NCBI GenBank assembly: GCA_024654005.1
Contig: JANLGX010000222.1
Span: 1-34,300, forward strand
Length of the DNA: 34,300 bases
Direction: 5' to 3'
DNA from: Gemmatimonadaceae bacterium
GTDB lineage: Bacteria > Gemmatimonadota > Gemmatimonadetes > Gemmatimonadales > Gemmatimonadaceae
Shown: one piece after another, positions 17,462 to 25,240 of the stretch
Position numbering within the stretch: position 1 is the stretch's first letter
How the letters are laid out: the number at the start of each line of letters is the position of its first letter
The notes under the pieces: generated by a model
The model's input: only the letters and a program-made list of their open reading frames with translations
What the model was told of the DNA's origin: nothing
The model's database searches: none
Program-made: the position numbers and the translations under genes

Positions 17462-18457
17462 ATGACCGTCCGCGAGCGCTACATCGTCGGCGTCGATCTC
17501 GGCGGCACCAACATCGTCGTCGGCGCCATGCCGGAAGACGGCAGCTCGGAGCTGGCCATGCGGTCGCTCCCCACGCGCGGCGAAGAAGGACCGGCCGCGG
17601 TGGTGGACCGGATCGTCGGCATGGTCGAGGATGTCATCGCCGAGGTCATGGCGGATACGGGCGCGGCGCGGGAAGACTTCCTCGGAGTGGGCATCGGCTC
17701 TCCCGGGCCACTCGACCGCGAGCGAGGCGTGGTGATCGTCTCGCCCAACCTCGGCTGGAAGGATTTTCCGCTGCGCGACGAGATCGGCTCCCGCGTGAAA
17801 ATGCTCGCCACGCTCGACAACGACGCCAACTGCGCCACTCTGGGCGAATGGTGGTGCGGCGCGGCGAAAGGTCACCGGAACGTCGTCGGAATGACGATCG
17901 GCACGGGCATCGGCGGCGGCCTCATCATCGAGGGCCAGCTGTATCATGGATCGTCGGACGCGGCGGGCGAGATCGGCCACACCACCATCGACTCCAACGG
18001 CCGCCTGTGCAAGTGCGGCAACTACGGCTGCGTCGAGGCGTACGCGAGCGGCACCGCGATCGCCATACGCGCGCGGGAAGCGCTGGTGGACGGAGAGGGC
18101 TCGACCCTGCTCGCGCTCGCCGGTGGCGACCCCGCCAACATCACCGCGCAGACCGTGTACGAGGCGGCCAAGCAGAACGATCCTATCGCGATCGAGGTCG
18201 TGCGCGAGACCGCGCGCATTCTCGGGACGGCTATATCCACGCTGATCAACATCATCAATCCGGACATCGTGGTCATCGCCGGCGGCGTCACGCAGGCGGG
18301 TGACCTTCTGTTCGAGCCGCTGCGGAGCGAAGTCCGCCGCCGCGCGTTCAAGACGGCGGTGGACGCGTGCGAGATCGTGCCGGGAATGCTCCCCATCTCC
18401 GCGGGCGTCGTGGGCGCCGTCGCGACCTTCAAAGCGCAGACGCTCGGGAAGGTCTAA
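17462..18457 (+). CDS. ROK-family sugar kinase, glucokinase-like
   Basis: 331 residues. ATP-dependent phosphorylation of a hexose, probably glucose. ASKHA/ROK features: phosphate-1 motif GVDLGGTN at 10-17, catalytic Asp121 in LDNDANCATLGE, GMTIGTGIGGG at about 143-153, ROK signature GEIGHTTI at 169-176 with zinc ligands H173, C183, C185 and C190 (CKCGNYGC), and AGGVTQAGDLLFEPL near the C-terminus. Length and motifs match bacterial ROK glucokinases; N-acetyl-hexosamine kinases and ROK repressors are related, but no DNA-binding domain is present. The start region is occupied by a heptanucleotide array. The next gene overlaps by one base (TAATG). Confidence 0.93.
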   Translation: MTVRERYIVGVDLGGTNIVVGAMPEDGSSELAMRSLPTRGEEGPAAVVDRIVGMVEDVIAEVMADTGAAREDFLGVGIGSPGPLDRERGVVIVSPNLGWKDFPLRDEIGSRVKMLATLDNDANCATLGEWWCGAAKGHRNVVGMTIGTGIGGGLIIEGQLYHGSSDAAGEIGHTTIDSNGRLCKCGNYGCVEAYASGTAIAIRAREALVDGEGSTLLALAGGDPANITAQTVYEAAKQNDPIAIEVVRETARILGTAISTLINIINPDIVVIAGGVTQAGDLLFEPLRSEVRRRAFKTAVDACEIVPGMLPISAGVVGAVATFKAQTLGKV

Positions 18458-19434
18458 TGGCCCCACGGCGGGTCGGGGTCATCGGCAGCTTCGTGTGGGA
18501 CGAGATTCACGGCCGGGATCCGCGCGACACGCCGGTGCAGGAGTGGGGCGGGATCACCTACGCGCTGAGCGCGCTCGACGCCGCGCTGCCGAGCGACTGG
18601 GAAGTGGTCCCGCTGGTGAAGGTCGGCTACGACATGGCCGCGCACGCCCGCGAGTTCCTCTCCCGCCTCCGGCGAATCGCGCCGGACGCGGCGCCGATCG
18701 AGGTCCCGCACCCGAACAACCGCGTAGTTCTCCGGTACACCAGCGCCGAGCAGAGGTGCGAGCAGCTCACTGGCGGAGTGCCCAGTTGGCACTGGCTCGG
18801 GCTCAAGCCACTGCTCAAGGACCTGGACGCGCTGTACATCAATCTCATCAGCGGCTTCGAGCTCGACCTGGAGACGGCGCAGCTCATCCGGCAGAACTTT
18901 TCCGGCCCGATCTACTGCGACCTGCACTCGCTGCTGCTCGCCACCGGCCCGGACGGAATGCGCGCTCCGCAGCCGCTGCCCAACGCCGCCGCGTGGTACG
19001 GCTGCTTCGACATCCTACAGGTGAACGAGCAGGAGGCCGCGCTGCTCGCTCCCGATCCGATGACGCTGGCGGCGACGGCGTTTTCCGCCGGCGTGCAGTT
19101 CCTGGCGCTGACAGCGGGGAGCCGCGGCGTCATTTACTTCGCGGCGCCGGGGTTCGAGCGACTCTCCGATCTCACAAAGCTTCGCGCCACGATGGTTCCC
19201 CACACCGGACCGATTCGCACCGCGAAAATTTCCGCAACGGCGAGCAGAGAAAAAAATGGCGATCCTACGGGGTGCGGTGACGTGTGGGGAGCGACATATT
19301 ACTCTCGACTTCTCGCGGGCGAGAGTTTCATCGAAGCGATCGAGAGAGCGATGGTTGCGGCGGCGCGAAATGTCGATCACAAGGGCGCGACGGGCCTTGC
19401 GAATCATTTGAGGGGGGAACTCAGCGTCCGGTGA
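18457..19434 (+). CDS. PfkB-family carbohydrate/nucleoside kinase
   Basis: 325 residues from the ATG overlapping the ROK stop (TAATG). Ribokinase fold: N-terminal GVIGSFVWDEI, the sugar-site glycines GGITYALSA at 31-39, a middle region with LQVNEQEAALL at 188-198 (the conserved N-x-x-E), and the anion-hole motif GDPTGCGD at 268-275, with D275 as catalytic base, followed by VWGATYYSRLL. Substrate cannot be told; the neighbouring ROK kinase and GT9 transferase suggest sugar metabolism for surface polysaccharide, for example a heptose-like or other activated sugar. The stop overlaps the GTG of the following gene by four bases. Confidence 0.9.
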   Translation: MAPRRVGVIGSFVWDEIHGRDPRDTPVQEWGGITYALSALDAALPSDWEVVPLVKVGYDMAAHAREFLSRLRRIAPDAAPIEVPHPNNRVVLRYTSAEQRCEQLTGGVPSWHWLGLKPLLKDLDALYINLISGFELDLETAQLIRQNFSGPIYCDLHSLLLATGPDGMRAPQPLPNAAAWYGCFDILQVNEQEAALLAPDPMTLAATAFSAGVQFLALTAGSRGVIYFAAPGFERLSDLTKLRATMVPHTGPIRTAKISATASREKNGDPTGCGDVWGATYYSRLLAGESFIEAIERAMVAAARNVDHKGATGLANHLRGELSVR

Positions 19435-20321
19435 CAACTCTGATCAATGTCCCACCCACACTGGATGACAAGACTTTTGAGCAGGTCCTCGATCAGCTGG
19501 CCCCTCTCCCCGCCGACGAAAAGATCATCGTCGACGCCCGCCACACGCGCTGGGCGTCCCCGTACGGACTCACGGCATTGCTGACGCTGGCCCAGTCACG
19601 GCCGGACCGGCCCGGGTTCTATCCGCCCGAATCGGAGACGACCGGCTCGTACTGGGCCCGCACGGACTTCTACAAGCACGCGGAAGAGCTGTACGATTTC
19701 CACGGCAAGGCGCAGCGCTCCCCGCCGCACCGCGAGTCCGACGTTTTGCTCGAGATCACGCCGATCGTCCAGAGTGCAGACGTGCACAACGTCGTGGAGA
19801 GGATCCAGCAGAAGGCACAGGAGATTCTCATGGGCAAGCTGAACCTCGATTCCAGCTCGACCATGCGCTTCACCATGGCGCTCTCGGAGGCGTGCCAGAA
19901 CATCATCGAGCACGCCGGCTGCGGCGGCTGGGTGGCGGTGCAAACGTACAAGTGGCAGCAGCGGCTGAACGGGCGGCGCGTCGTGGTAATCGCCGTGTGC
20001 GACGCCGGAGTGGGCTTCCGCCAGTCGCTGGAGAGCTCGCCGGCCCGGCGCCTGCGCGACCGGTGGAACGACGCGATCGCGCTCGAGGACGCGGTGCTCA
20101 ACGGCGTGAGCCGCTTCCCCGACAAGGGACGCGGCCAGGGCTTCGCCGGCATGCGGAAGTTCGTCAGCCACTGGGACGGCAAGCTCTCGGTGCGGAGCGG
20201 CACCGCGCGGATCGTCGCGAGCGTCCCCGACTGGGACCCGGACGAGACCGCGCGCGCGGAAGGACTCTCCCCCTTCCCCGGCGCGCAGCTGCAGATCACG
20301 ATCCCGCAGAGGGTGGCGTAG
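19431..20321 (+). CDS. STAS-like domain fused to GHKL ATPase (anti-sigma/serine-kinase type)
   Basis: 296 residues from GTG 19431, which overlaps the PfkB stop by four bases. The N-terminal part (about 1-60, ADEKIIVDARHTRWASPYGLTALL) looks like a STAS-type alpha/beta fold. The C-terminal half is a GHKL/HATPase domain: N-box S152-E-A-C-Q-N157-IIEH161, G1 box D191-AGVGF, and G2-like GRGQGFAGM at 233-241. The overall form resembles SpoIIAB/RsbW-type serine kinases joined to a STAS domain, used in partner-switching or spatial signalling. The following gene encodes another STAS-like protein, which could be its partner or substrate. No sigma factor is nearby, so the target is open. Confidence 0.82.
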   Translation: MTTLINVPPTLDDKTFEQVLDQLAPLPADEKIIVDARHTRWASPYGLTALLTLAQSRPDRPGFYPPESETTGSYWARTDFYKHAEELYDFHGKAQRSPPHRESDVLLEITPIVQSADVHNVVERIQQKAQEILMGKLNLDSSSTMRFTMALSEACQNIIEHAGCGGWVAVQTYKWQQRLNGRRVVVIAVCDAGVGFRQSLESSPARRLRDRWNDAIALEDAVLNGVSRFPDKGRGQGFAGMRKFVSHWDGKLSVRSGTARIVASVPDWDPDETARAEGLSPFPGAQLQITIPQRVA

Positions 20322-20322
20322 C

Positions 20323-20877
20323 GTGGTCAACCACATCGACCTCAGCTCCGTGCTCAAGCGCAGCGTCTGCGCGCTGTACTCGAACCTGGTGACGCGCCCC
20401 ACGGGCGCCGCCGTCCGCACCGAGATCGAGCTCCAGCTCGGCCAGCTCGGTCCGCAGGCCCTCACCATCATCGACTTCTCCCACGTCGGCGCGCTCGACT
20501 TCTCCTGCGCCGACGAGATAGTCGCGAAGCTGCTGCTCTCGAGCATCGCGAACCCCGAGCGGCAGGACGTGTATTTCGTATTCAGGGGAATGACCGACTC
20601 TCACCTGGATGCCATCGAGACCGTGCTCGAGCGGCACGGACTGGCGCTGGTCTACGACCGGGGCGCGGACGGCGTGCGCCTGTTCGGCGACATCGATCCC
20701 GCGGGGCGCGAAGCGTGGGAAGCCGTATTCAACTCGGGCGGTGGGCCGGCCGACGAGATCGCCGCCACCGTCGGCATCTCCTGCGAGGAAGCGAGCGCGC
20801 TGCTCGAGGACCTGCGCCGCCGCCGGCTGCTGATGCGAACCGAGGCGGGCTACGTGGCGGTGCGCCCGGTTTCCTGA
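20323..20877 (+). CDS. STAS-like (DUF4325-type) protein with C-terminal winged-helix region
   Basis: 184 residues from GTG 20323, one base after the previous stop. Residues about 5-110 have a STAS-like pattern: IIDFSHVGALDFSCADEIVA (49-68) fits the DUF4325/STAS-like strand-helix that in anti-sigma antagonists carries the phosphorylated serine; here a Ser61-Cys62 pair occupies that turn. Residues about 125-184 (PADEIAATVGISCEEASALL then DLRRRRLLMRTEAGYVAV) look like a winged helix-turn-helix. Combined with the GHKL ATPase just upstream, a phosphorylation-controlled DNA- or protein-binding switch is a reasonable hypothesis. The stop overlaps the next ATG (TGATG). Confidence 0.78.
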   Translation: MVNHIDLSSVLKRSVCALYSNLVTRPTGAAVRTEIELQLGQLGPQALTIIDFSHVGALDFSCADEIVAKLLLSSIANPERQDVYFVFRGMTDSHLDAIETVLERHGLALVYDRGADGVRLFGDIDPAGREAWEAVFNSGGGPADEIAATVGISCEEASALLEDLRRRRLLMRTEAGYVAVRPVS

Positions 20878-21209
20878 TGCTGGGACGACTCGTTGCCCAT
20901 ATCCCGAAGATGCGCACGGTGGAGGGCGACCTGCGCGTGGTCCGCTACATCGCCTCGCGGCGTGGCGACGCCGAGCGCGGTCCGAAGATCTGGCTCCGCG
21001 GCCCGGACGCGCTGCAGCGGCTAGTCGTGCCGGGGGAGCTGGCGTGGGTGTTCGGCCCGCGGCGGCACGAGCTCGCCGAAGTCGCCATAGACGACAGCCT
21101 CGCGGAGGGCGACGCCATTGTGCGCGACCTCGCGGGGCTGTCCGTCTCCGAGTATGTCCGCGTCTCGAAACCCGACCTGGACACCCGCTTCAACCGGAGC
21201 CGGGGCTGA
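20877..21209 (+). CDS. Unknown 110-residue protein of the STAS/ATPase cassette
   Basis: Starts at the ATG overlapping the STAS-like gene's stop and ends overlapping the next gene, so it is almost certainly translated with them. A soluble, Arg/Asp/Glu-rich protein with likely beta strands (DLRVVRYIASRR, PKIWLRGPDALQRLVVPGEL, ELAWVFGP) and a C-terminal SVSEYVRVSKPDLDTRF segment. No signal peptide, membrane helix, cysteine or known catalytic motif. I do not recognise the family. Its fixed place after the two STAS proteins suggests it is a third member of the same signalling unit. Confidence 0.7.
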   Translation: MLGRLVAHIPKMRTVEGDLRVVRYIASRRGDAERGPKIWLRGPDALQRLVVPGELAWVFGPRRHELAEVAIDDSLAEGDAIVRDLAGLSVSEYVRVSKPDLDTRFNRSRG

Positions 21210-22366
21210 CCGGACCGGAGCTGGACCGCCCCCGCGGCCTCGCGACGCTGGCCATCCACGGCGACACCAAGCGGCGTGAGCCGGACTCGCCCGTGGGCGA
21301 ACCGCTCGTGCAGTCCGTCAACTACGTGCAGGACTTCGGCACGGAGTCGCTCAAGTACGGGCGCTACGGCAACACGCCGAACATCCAGTCGCTCGAGCGC
21401 ACGCTGGCGCTGCTCGACGGCGCGGAAGCCGCGGTGGTCACGTCCAGCGGGATGGGCGCCACGGCCTGCGCGATGCTGGCGCTGCTGCGGCCCGGCGATC
21501 ACCTGCTCGCGAGCGCATGGATCTACGGCGGCACGCATCATCTCTTCACCAGCGAGCTGCGCGCGCTGGGGATCGAGGTCACGCTGGTGGATCCGTCCGA
21601 CCCGCGCGTCTGGCGGAAGGAAGCGCGGACGGAGACGCGCGCCATCTTTCTCGAGACGCCCGTCAATCCAACGTGCCGCGTCATCGACCTCGCGCCAATC
21701 TGCAGCTACACCAACGCGCAGGGGATCGCGCTGGTGATCGATTCGACGTTCGCGAGCCCGATCAACTTCCGGCCGCTCGAGCACGGCGCCGACGTGGTCA
21801 TTCATTCGACCACCAAGTACCTCAACGGCCACCACGACGTGCTCGGCGGCGTCGTGCTGGGCTCCGCGTCGTTCGTCGACGAGGTTCGCGACAAGGTCAA
21901 GTACTGGGGCCAGGCGCCGGACCCGTTCGCGTGCTGGCTGCTCTCGCGCGGCCTCAAGACGCTGGGAGTCCGCGTACGGCAGCAGAACGCGAGCGCGCTG
22001 CAAATCGCGCGCTGGGCCGAGACGCAGCGCGCGATCTCGGCGGTGCACCATCCCGGCCTCGAGTCGCACCCGGATCACGAGGTCGCGCGCGCGACGCTGT
22101 CGGGATTCGGCGGAATGCTCGCGATCGAGCTGGCCGGCGGCGCGCCCGCGGCGGACGCGTTTCTCCGCAAGCTCAAGCTGTTCACCCACGCGGCCAGCCT
22201 CGGCGGCGTCGATTCGCTGGTCATCGAGCCGCGCTTCTCGTCGCACGCGCGCATGACGCCCGAAGAGCGCGCCGCGATGGGGATCCCGGACGGCTTCGTG
22301 CGGCTGAGCATCGGCGTCGAGGACGTCGAGGACCTGATCACGGATCTCGCTCAGGCGCTTCCCTGA
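21206..22366 (+). CDS. Cys/Met-metabolism PLP-dependent enzyme (cystathionine gamma-synthase / sulfhydrylase family)
   Basis: 386 residues if it starts at CTG 21206. Similarity begins at about LATLAIHGDTK; no ATG, GTG or TTG occurs in frame between GTG 21044 (which would overlap the previous gene by 166 bases) and this point, while CTG 21206 overlaps the previous stop (CTGA) with GGAG six bases upstream. Fold-type I features: Y-GRYGNTPNIQSLE substrate/phosphate region, SSGMGATACAM (PLP phosphate site), ETPVNPTCRVID, VIDSTFASP (Asp to the pyridine N) and STTKYLNGHHD, whose Lys binds PLP. It could be MetB, MetZ/MetY or a gamma-lyase; these are not separable by eye. ftsE starts directly after its stop. 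Confidence 0.9.
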   Translation: MTGPELDRPRGLATLAIHGDTKRREPDSPVGEPLVQSVNYVQDFGTESLKYGRYGNTPNIQSLERTLALLDGAEAAVVTSSGMGATACAMLALLRPGDHLLASAWIYGGTHHLFTSELRALGIEVTLVDPSDPRVWRKEARTETRAIFLETPVNPTCRVIDLAPICSYTNAQGIALVIDSTFASPINFRPLEHGADVVIHSTTKYLNGHHDVLGGVVLGSASFVDEVRDKVKYWGQAPDPFACWLLSRGLKTLGVRVRQQNASALQIARWAETQRAISAVHHPGLESHPDHEVARATLSGFGGMLAIELAGGAPAADAFLRKLKLFTHAASLGGVDSLVIEPRFSSHARMTPEERAAMGIPDGFVRLSIGVEDVEDLITDLAQALP

Positions 22367-23065
22367 ATGATCAGGTTTCAGGGCGTCGGCAAGGAATACC
22401 CACGCACCGGCATCGCGCTCAGCCACATCACCTTCCACCTGCGGAAGGGGGAGTTCGCGTTTCTCACCGGTCCCAGCGGCTCGGGCAAGTCCACGATCCT
22501 CAAGCTGGCGTACATGGAGGAGAAGCCCAGCCACGGTGACGTGCGGGTGAGCGGCCTGAGCGGGCGGGGAGCGTCGCGCCGCGAGGTAGCCAAGCTGCGC
22601 CGCAAGCTCGGGATAGTGTTCCAGGACTTCCGCTTGCTGGAGGATCGCAACGCCGAAGCGAACGTCGCGTTCGCGCTGGAGGTCACCGACACGCCGAAAG
22701 CCGCCATCCAGCCGCGGGTGCACCGCGCGCTGGCGCAGGTGGGACTGGCGTCGAAGGCCACGTCGTTTCCGCGCGAGCTGTCCGGCGGCGAGCAGCAGCG
22801 CGTCGCGATCGCGCGCGCGCTCGTCAACGATCCGTTCGTGCTGATCGCCGACGAGCCGACGGGAAATCTGGACGACCGCGCGACGCGCGGAATCTTTCAG
22901 CTGCTGCGCGACATCAACTCGACGGGCACCGCCGTGCTGATGGCGACGCACGACCTCGACCTGGTGCGGCGCGCCGACTACCGCGTGATCGAGCTGAATC
23001 ACGGCCGCATAGTGTACGACTCGGCCGAGCCGCCGCCGACCGAAGCGGCCGGAGGCGCGCCGTGA
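22367..23065 (+). CDS. ftsE: Cell-division ATP-binding protein FtsE
   Basis: 232 residues. ABC ATPase that, with FtsX, controls peptidoglycan hydrolases at the septum. Walker A GPSGSGKST at 35-43, Q-loop FQDFRLLEDR (the RLL/DR segment is typical of FtsE), signature LSGGEQQR at 138-145, Walker B LIADEPTGNLD at 159-169, and H-loop MATHDLDLV. ATG follows the previous stop with no gap (TGAATG), and the stop is overlapped by ftsX. The C-terminal Pro/Ala tail is slightly longer than in short FtsE proteins. Assignment as FtsE rather than a LolD/MacB-type ATPase rests on the FtsX and EnvC-like neighbours and on the sequence. Confidence 0.96.
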   Translation: MIRFQGVGKEYPRTGIALSHITFHLRKGEFAFLTGPSGSGKSTILKLAYMEEKPSHGDVRVSGLSGRGASRREVAKLRRKLGIVFQDFRLLEDRNAEANVAFALEVTDTPKAAIQPRVHRALAQVGLASKATSFPRELSGGEQQRVAIARALVNDPFVLIADEPTGNLDDRATRGIFQLLRDINSTGTAVLMATHDLDLVRRADYRVIELNHGRIVYDSAEPPPTEAAGGAP

Positions 23066-23910
23066 GGCTCGCGACGCGCGAGGCGTTCACCGGCTTCCGG
23101 AAGTCGCCGCTGCTGAGCGTGCTCGGCATCGTCACGATCGCCTTCTCGCTGTTCGCCTTCGGGTTGTTCGCGCTGGTGGCGCTGAACATTCGCAACGCGC
23201 TGCAGGCCGTCGAGGAGCGCGTCGAGATCCGCGCGTTTGTCGCTGACGGGACGTCGCCGGAAGCCATCGCGACCGCGATGGGCGACATCGGCTCGTTTCC
23301 GGAGGTGCAGCAGGTCACCTACGTGTCGCCGGATGACGCGCTGGTGCGCGCCAAGGAGGAGATGCGCGAGTTCAGCGACGTGTTCGAGAGCGGGTTCCTG
23401 CCGGGATCGATGGACATCCGCCTGCGCCCCGGCTTCAGGGACCCGGCAACGGTGAAGGCCGTGGCCGACCGCGCCGGCACGTACCAGTTCGTCGACGACG
23501 TCCGCTACGGGCAGGAGTGGGTCGAGAAGCTGTACCGGCTGCGCACGCTGGCGACGTTCGCGGGACTCGCGCTCGGCGCGGCGTTCGCGCTCGTGGCCGT
23601 GATCATCATCGGCGCGACGATACGCACGGCCGTGCTCGCGCGCAGTCGCGAGATCGCGATCATGCGGCTCGTCGGCGCCACCGACGGATTCGTGCGCATG
23701 CCCTTCCTCATCGACGGGTTCGTGAAGGGAGTGCTCGGCGGGCTGCTGGCGCTCGGCATGACGTGGTTCGCCGCCCAGACGATCACCCGCCACATGATTC
23801 AGACGGAGTTCTTCGACGCGCGGGTCGCGGCGCTGGGAGTGATCGCGGGCGCACTGATCGGCCTGCTGGGCAGCCTCTTCTCGGTAGGCCGGCACCTCAA
23901 AGAAGTATGA
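23062..23910 (+). CDS. ftsX: Cell-division permease-like protein FtsX
   Basis: 282 residues from GTG 23062 (GTGA overlap with ftsE). FtsX topology: cytoplasmic N-terminus, helix 1 at about 20-42, a large periplasmic loop (about 45-160) with the typical VEIRAFVADG and VQQVTYVSPDDALVRAKEE blocks, then helices at about 162-188, 215-240 and 255-275. SREIAIMRLVGATDGFVRMPF at about 195-215 is the conserved coupling region facing FtsE. The periplasmic loop is expected to bind the EnvC-like coiled-coil protein encoded next, whose ATG overlaps the ftsX stop by four bases. Confidence 0.96.
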   Translation: MRLATREAFTGFRKSPLLSVLGIVTIAFSLFAFGLFALVALNIRNALQAVEERVEIRAFVADGTSPEAIATAMGDIGSFPEVQQVTYVSPDDALVRAKEEMREFSDVFESGFLPGSMDIRLRPGFRDPATVKAVADRAGTYQFVDDVRYGQEWVEKLYRLRTLATFAGLALGAAFALVAVIIIGATIRTAVLARSREIAIMRLVGATDGFVRMPFLIDGFVKGVLGGLLALGMTWFAAQTITRHMIQTEFFDARVAALGVIAGALIGLLGSLFSVGRHLKEV

Positions 23911-25103
23911 GGCGCTGTTGGCTGTTGGCTGTTGGCTGTTGGCTTTCCGTTGGCGCGGTAACGGCGGTCCACGCCCAACAACAGCCGCAAACGACCGACG
24001 CGCGGCTCAGAGCGCAGCGCGACGAGCTGGAGCGGGTACGCCGCGAGCGGGAAGAGCTGCAGCGCCGGATAGCGGGGCTCCAGCGCACGGCGCACAACCT
24101 GACCGACGAAGTGCAGCTCCTCACCCGGCAGCGCGAGGCGACCAGGCGTGTCGTGCAGTCGCTCGACCGGCAGCTCGTCGCGATCACCGAGGAGGTCCAG
24201 ACTACCACGACCAATCTCGTGCGGGCCGAGGACGAGGCGGCGATCAAGCACGCCATCCTCCGCAAGCGCGTGGCGGACATCTACAAGCGTGGCCCGCTGT
24301 TCACGGCGGAAGTCCTGCTTTCCGCGCAGTCGTTCGGCGACCTGATCGCCCGCTACAAGTACCTGCACCTCCTGGCGCAGCGCGACCGCGCGCTGGTGCG
24401 GCGCGTGGACGACTTGCAGCGGCGGATCAGGGAGAACCGCGGGCAGCTGGTGCGGCTCCAGGGCGACGTGCGCCAGAACATGCAGGACAAGGCCGACGAG
24501 GAGCGGCGGATCGCCGGGCTGCAGGAGCGCGAGCGCCAGGCGCTGCGGAACGTGCAGGCGGACACGCGCCGCACCAGGCAGCGACTCGCCGAGCTGGAGC
24601 GGACCGCGCGCCGCCTGACGAGCGTCATCGAGAACTTCGAGGCGGCGCGCCGGACGGAAGCGGCGCGGCGCGGAGCTACGCGCGCGCCCAGCACCATCCG
24701 CACCGCCGATCTCGGCCAGCTGGACTGGCCGGTCGATGGCAACATCCTGTACAACTTCGGCCGCGTCGTAAACCCGAACAACACGACCACGCGCTGGAAC
24801 GGGATCGGCATCGCGGCGGCCGACGGCACGCCGGTGAAGTCGGTGTCGTCCGGAACGGTCGCGCTCGCGGAAGTCATGGGAACTTACGGCAACACGGTGA
24901 TCATCGAGCATGGCGGGGGTGACTACTCCGTGTACGGCTCGCTCCGCAGCCTGAGCGTGCGGAAGGGAGCGCGCGTCACCAAGGGACAGGTTCTCGGGAC
25001 GGTCGGTGCCACCGATCCGACCTTTCCTCCCCATCTCCACTTCGAGATCCGCCGCGGCGGCCCGGCGGTGAATCCGCTGACGTGGCTGCGTGGCCGCCAG
25101 TAA
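23907..25103 (+). CDS. envC: EnvC-like murein hydrolase activator with degenerate LytM domain
   Basis: 398 residues from the ATG overlapping ftsX. Signal peptide about 1-23 (cleavage near VHAQQ), long coiled coil (about 30-245) and a C-terminal LytM/M23-fold domain (about 273-395). The active site is incomplete: the first metal-ligand pair HxxxD is replaced by W297-N-G-I-G301, and the catalytic His of YxHL is Ser345 (YGSL), while H376 and H378 of HLHFE remain. Escherichia coli EnvC likewise has lost these ligands and works as an amidase activator recruited by FtsEX; the gene order ftsE-ftsX-this gene supports the same role. Oddity: its signal-peptide core is encoded by a four-copy heptanucleotide repeat, giving CWLLAVGCWL. 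Confidence 0.93.
   Translation: MRRCWLLAVGCWLSVGAVTAVHAQQQPQTTDARLRAQRDELERVRREREELQRRIAGLQRTAHNLTDEVQLLTRQREATRRVVQSLDRQLVAITEEVQTTTTNLVRAEDEAAIKHAILRKRVADIYKRGPLFTAEVLLSAQSFGDLIARYKYLHLLAQRDRALVRRVDDLQRRIRENRGQLVRLQGDVRQNMQDKADEERRIAGLQERERQALRNVQADTRRTRQRLAELERTARRLTSVIENFEAARRTEAARRGATRAPSTIRTADLGQLDWPVDGNILYNFGRVVNPNNTTTRWNGIGIAAADGTPVKSVSSGTVALAEVMGTYGNTVIIEHGGGDYSVYGSLRSLSVRKGARVTKGQVLGTVGATDPTFPPHLHFEIRRGGPAVNPLTWLRGRQ
23914..23941 (+). repeat. Heptanucleotide tandem repeat encoding the EnvC-like signal peptide
   Basis: Four perfect adjacent copies of GCTGTTG, beginning seven bases after the ATG at 23907. Because three units equal seven codons, the array reads as Cys-Trp-Leu-Leu-Ala-Val-Gly and then repeats, forming a usable hydrophobic core. 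Gain or loss of a single unit would shift the frame of the gene. Confidence 0.92.
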
Positions 25104-25159
25104 GCCGGCGCCTCTCGGCGCGCACGGAAGCGCTCGGACTGAATTGAGGAGTTTATAGA

Positions 25160-25192
25160 GTGATTAGTGATTGGTGATTAGTGGTTGGTAAC
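25160..25192 (+). repeat. Heptanucleotide inverted repeat, left arm
   Basis: Units GTGATTA, GTGATTG, GTGATTA, GTGGTTG and a last GTAAC. It pairs with 25205-25237 at 29 of 33 positions across a 12-base loop, so it can form a very long hairpin between the 3' ends of two convergent genes. There is no U-tract of the classical terminator type, yet the structure could block read-through in both directions. Confidence 0.92.
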
Positions 25193-25204
25193 TGCGATGT
25201 TGCC

Positions 25205-25237
25205 GTTACTAATCACGAATCACCAATCACGAATCAC
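25205..25237 (-). repeat. Heptanucleotide inverted repeat, right arm
   Basis: On the minus strand: GTGATTC, GTGATTG, GTGATTC, GTGATTA, GTAAC. The arm stops four bases short of the SCO1 stop codon (25241-25243). Differences from the left arm fall in the last base of three units and in the fourth base of one, as if the copies had drifted unit by unit. Confidence 0.92.
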
Positions 25238-25240
25238 CCC

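Noticed and set aside
25104-25125. Short stem GCGCC/GGCGC after the EnvC-like gene as a terminator
   Set aside because: Only five pairs and no T-run; the nearby heptad hairpin is the stronger candidate.
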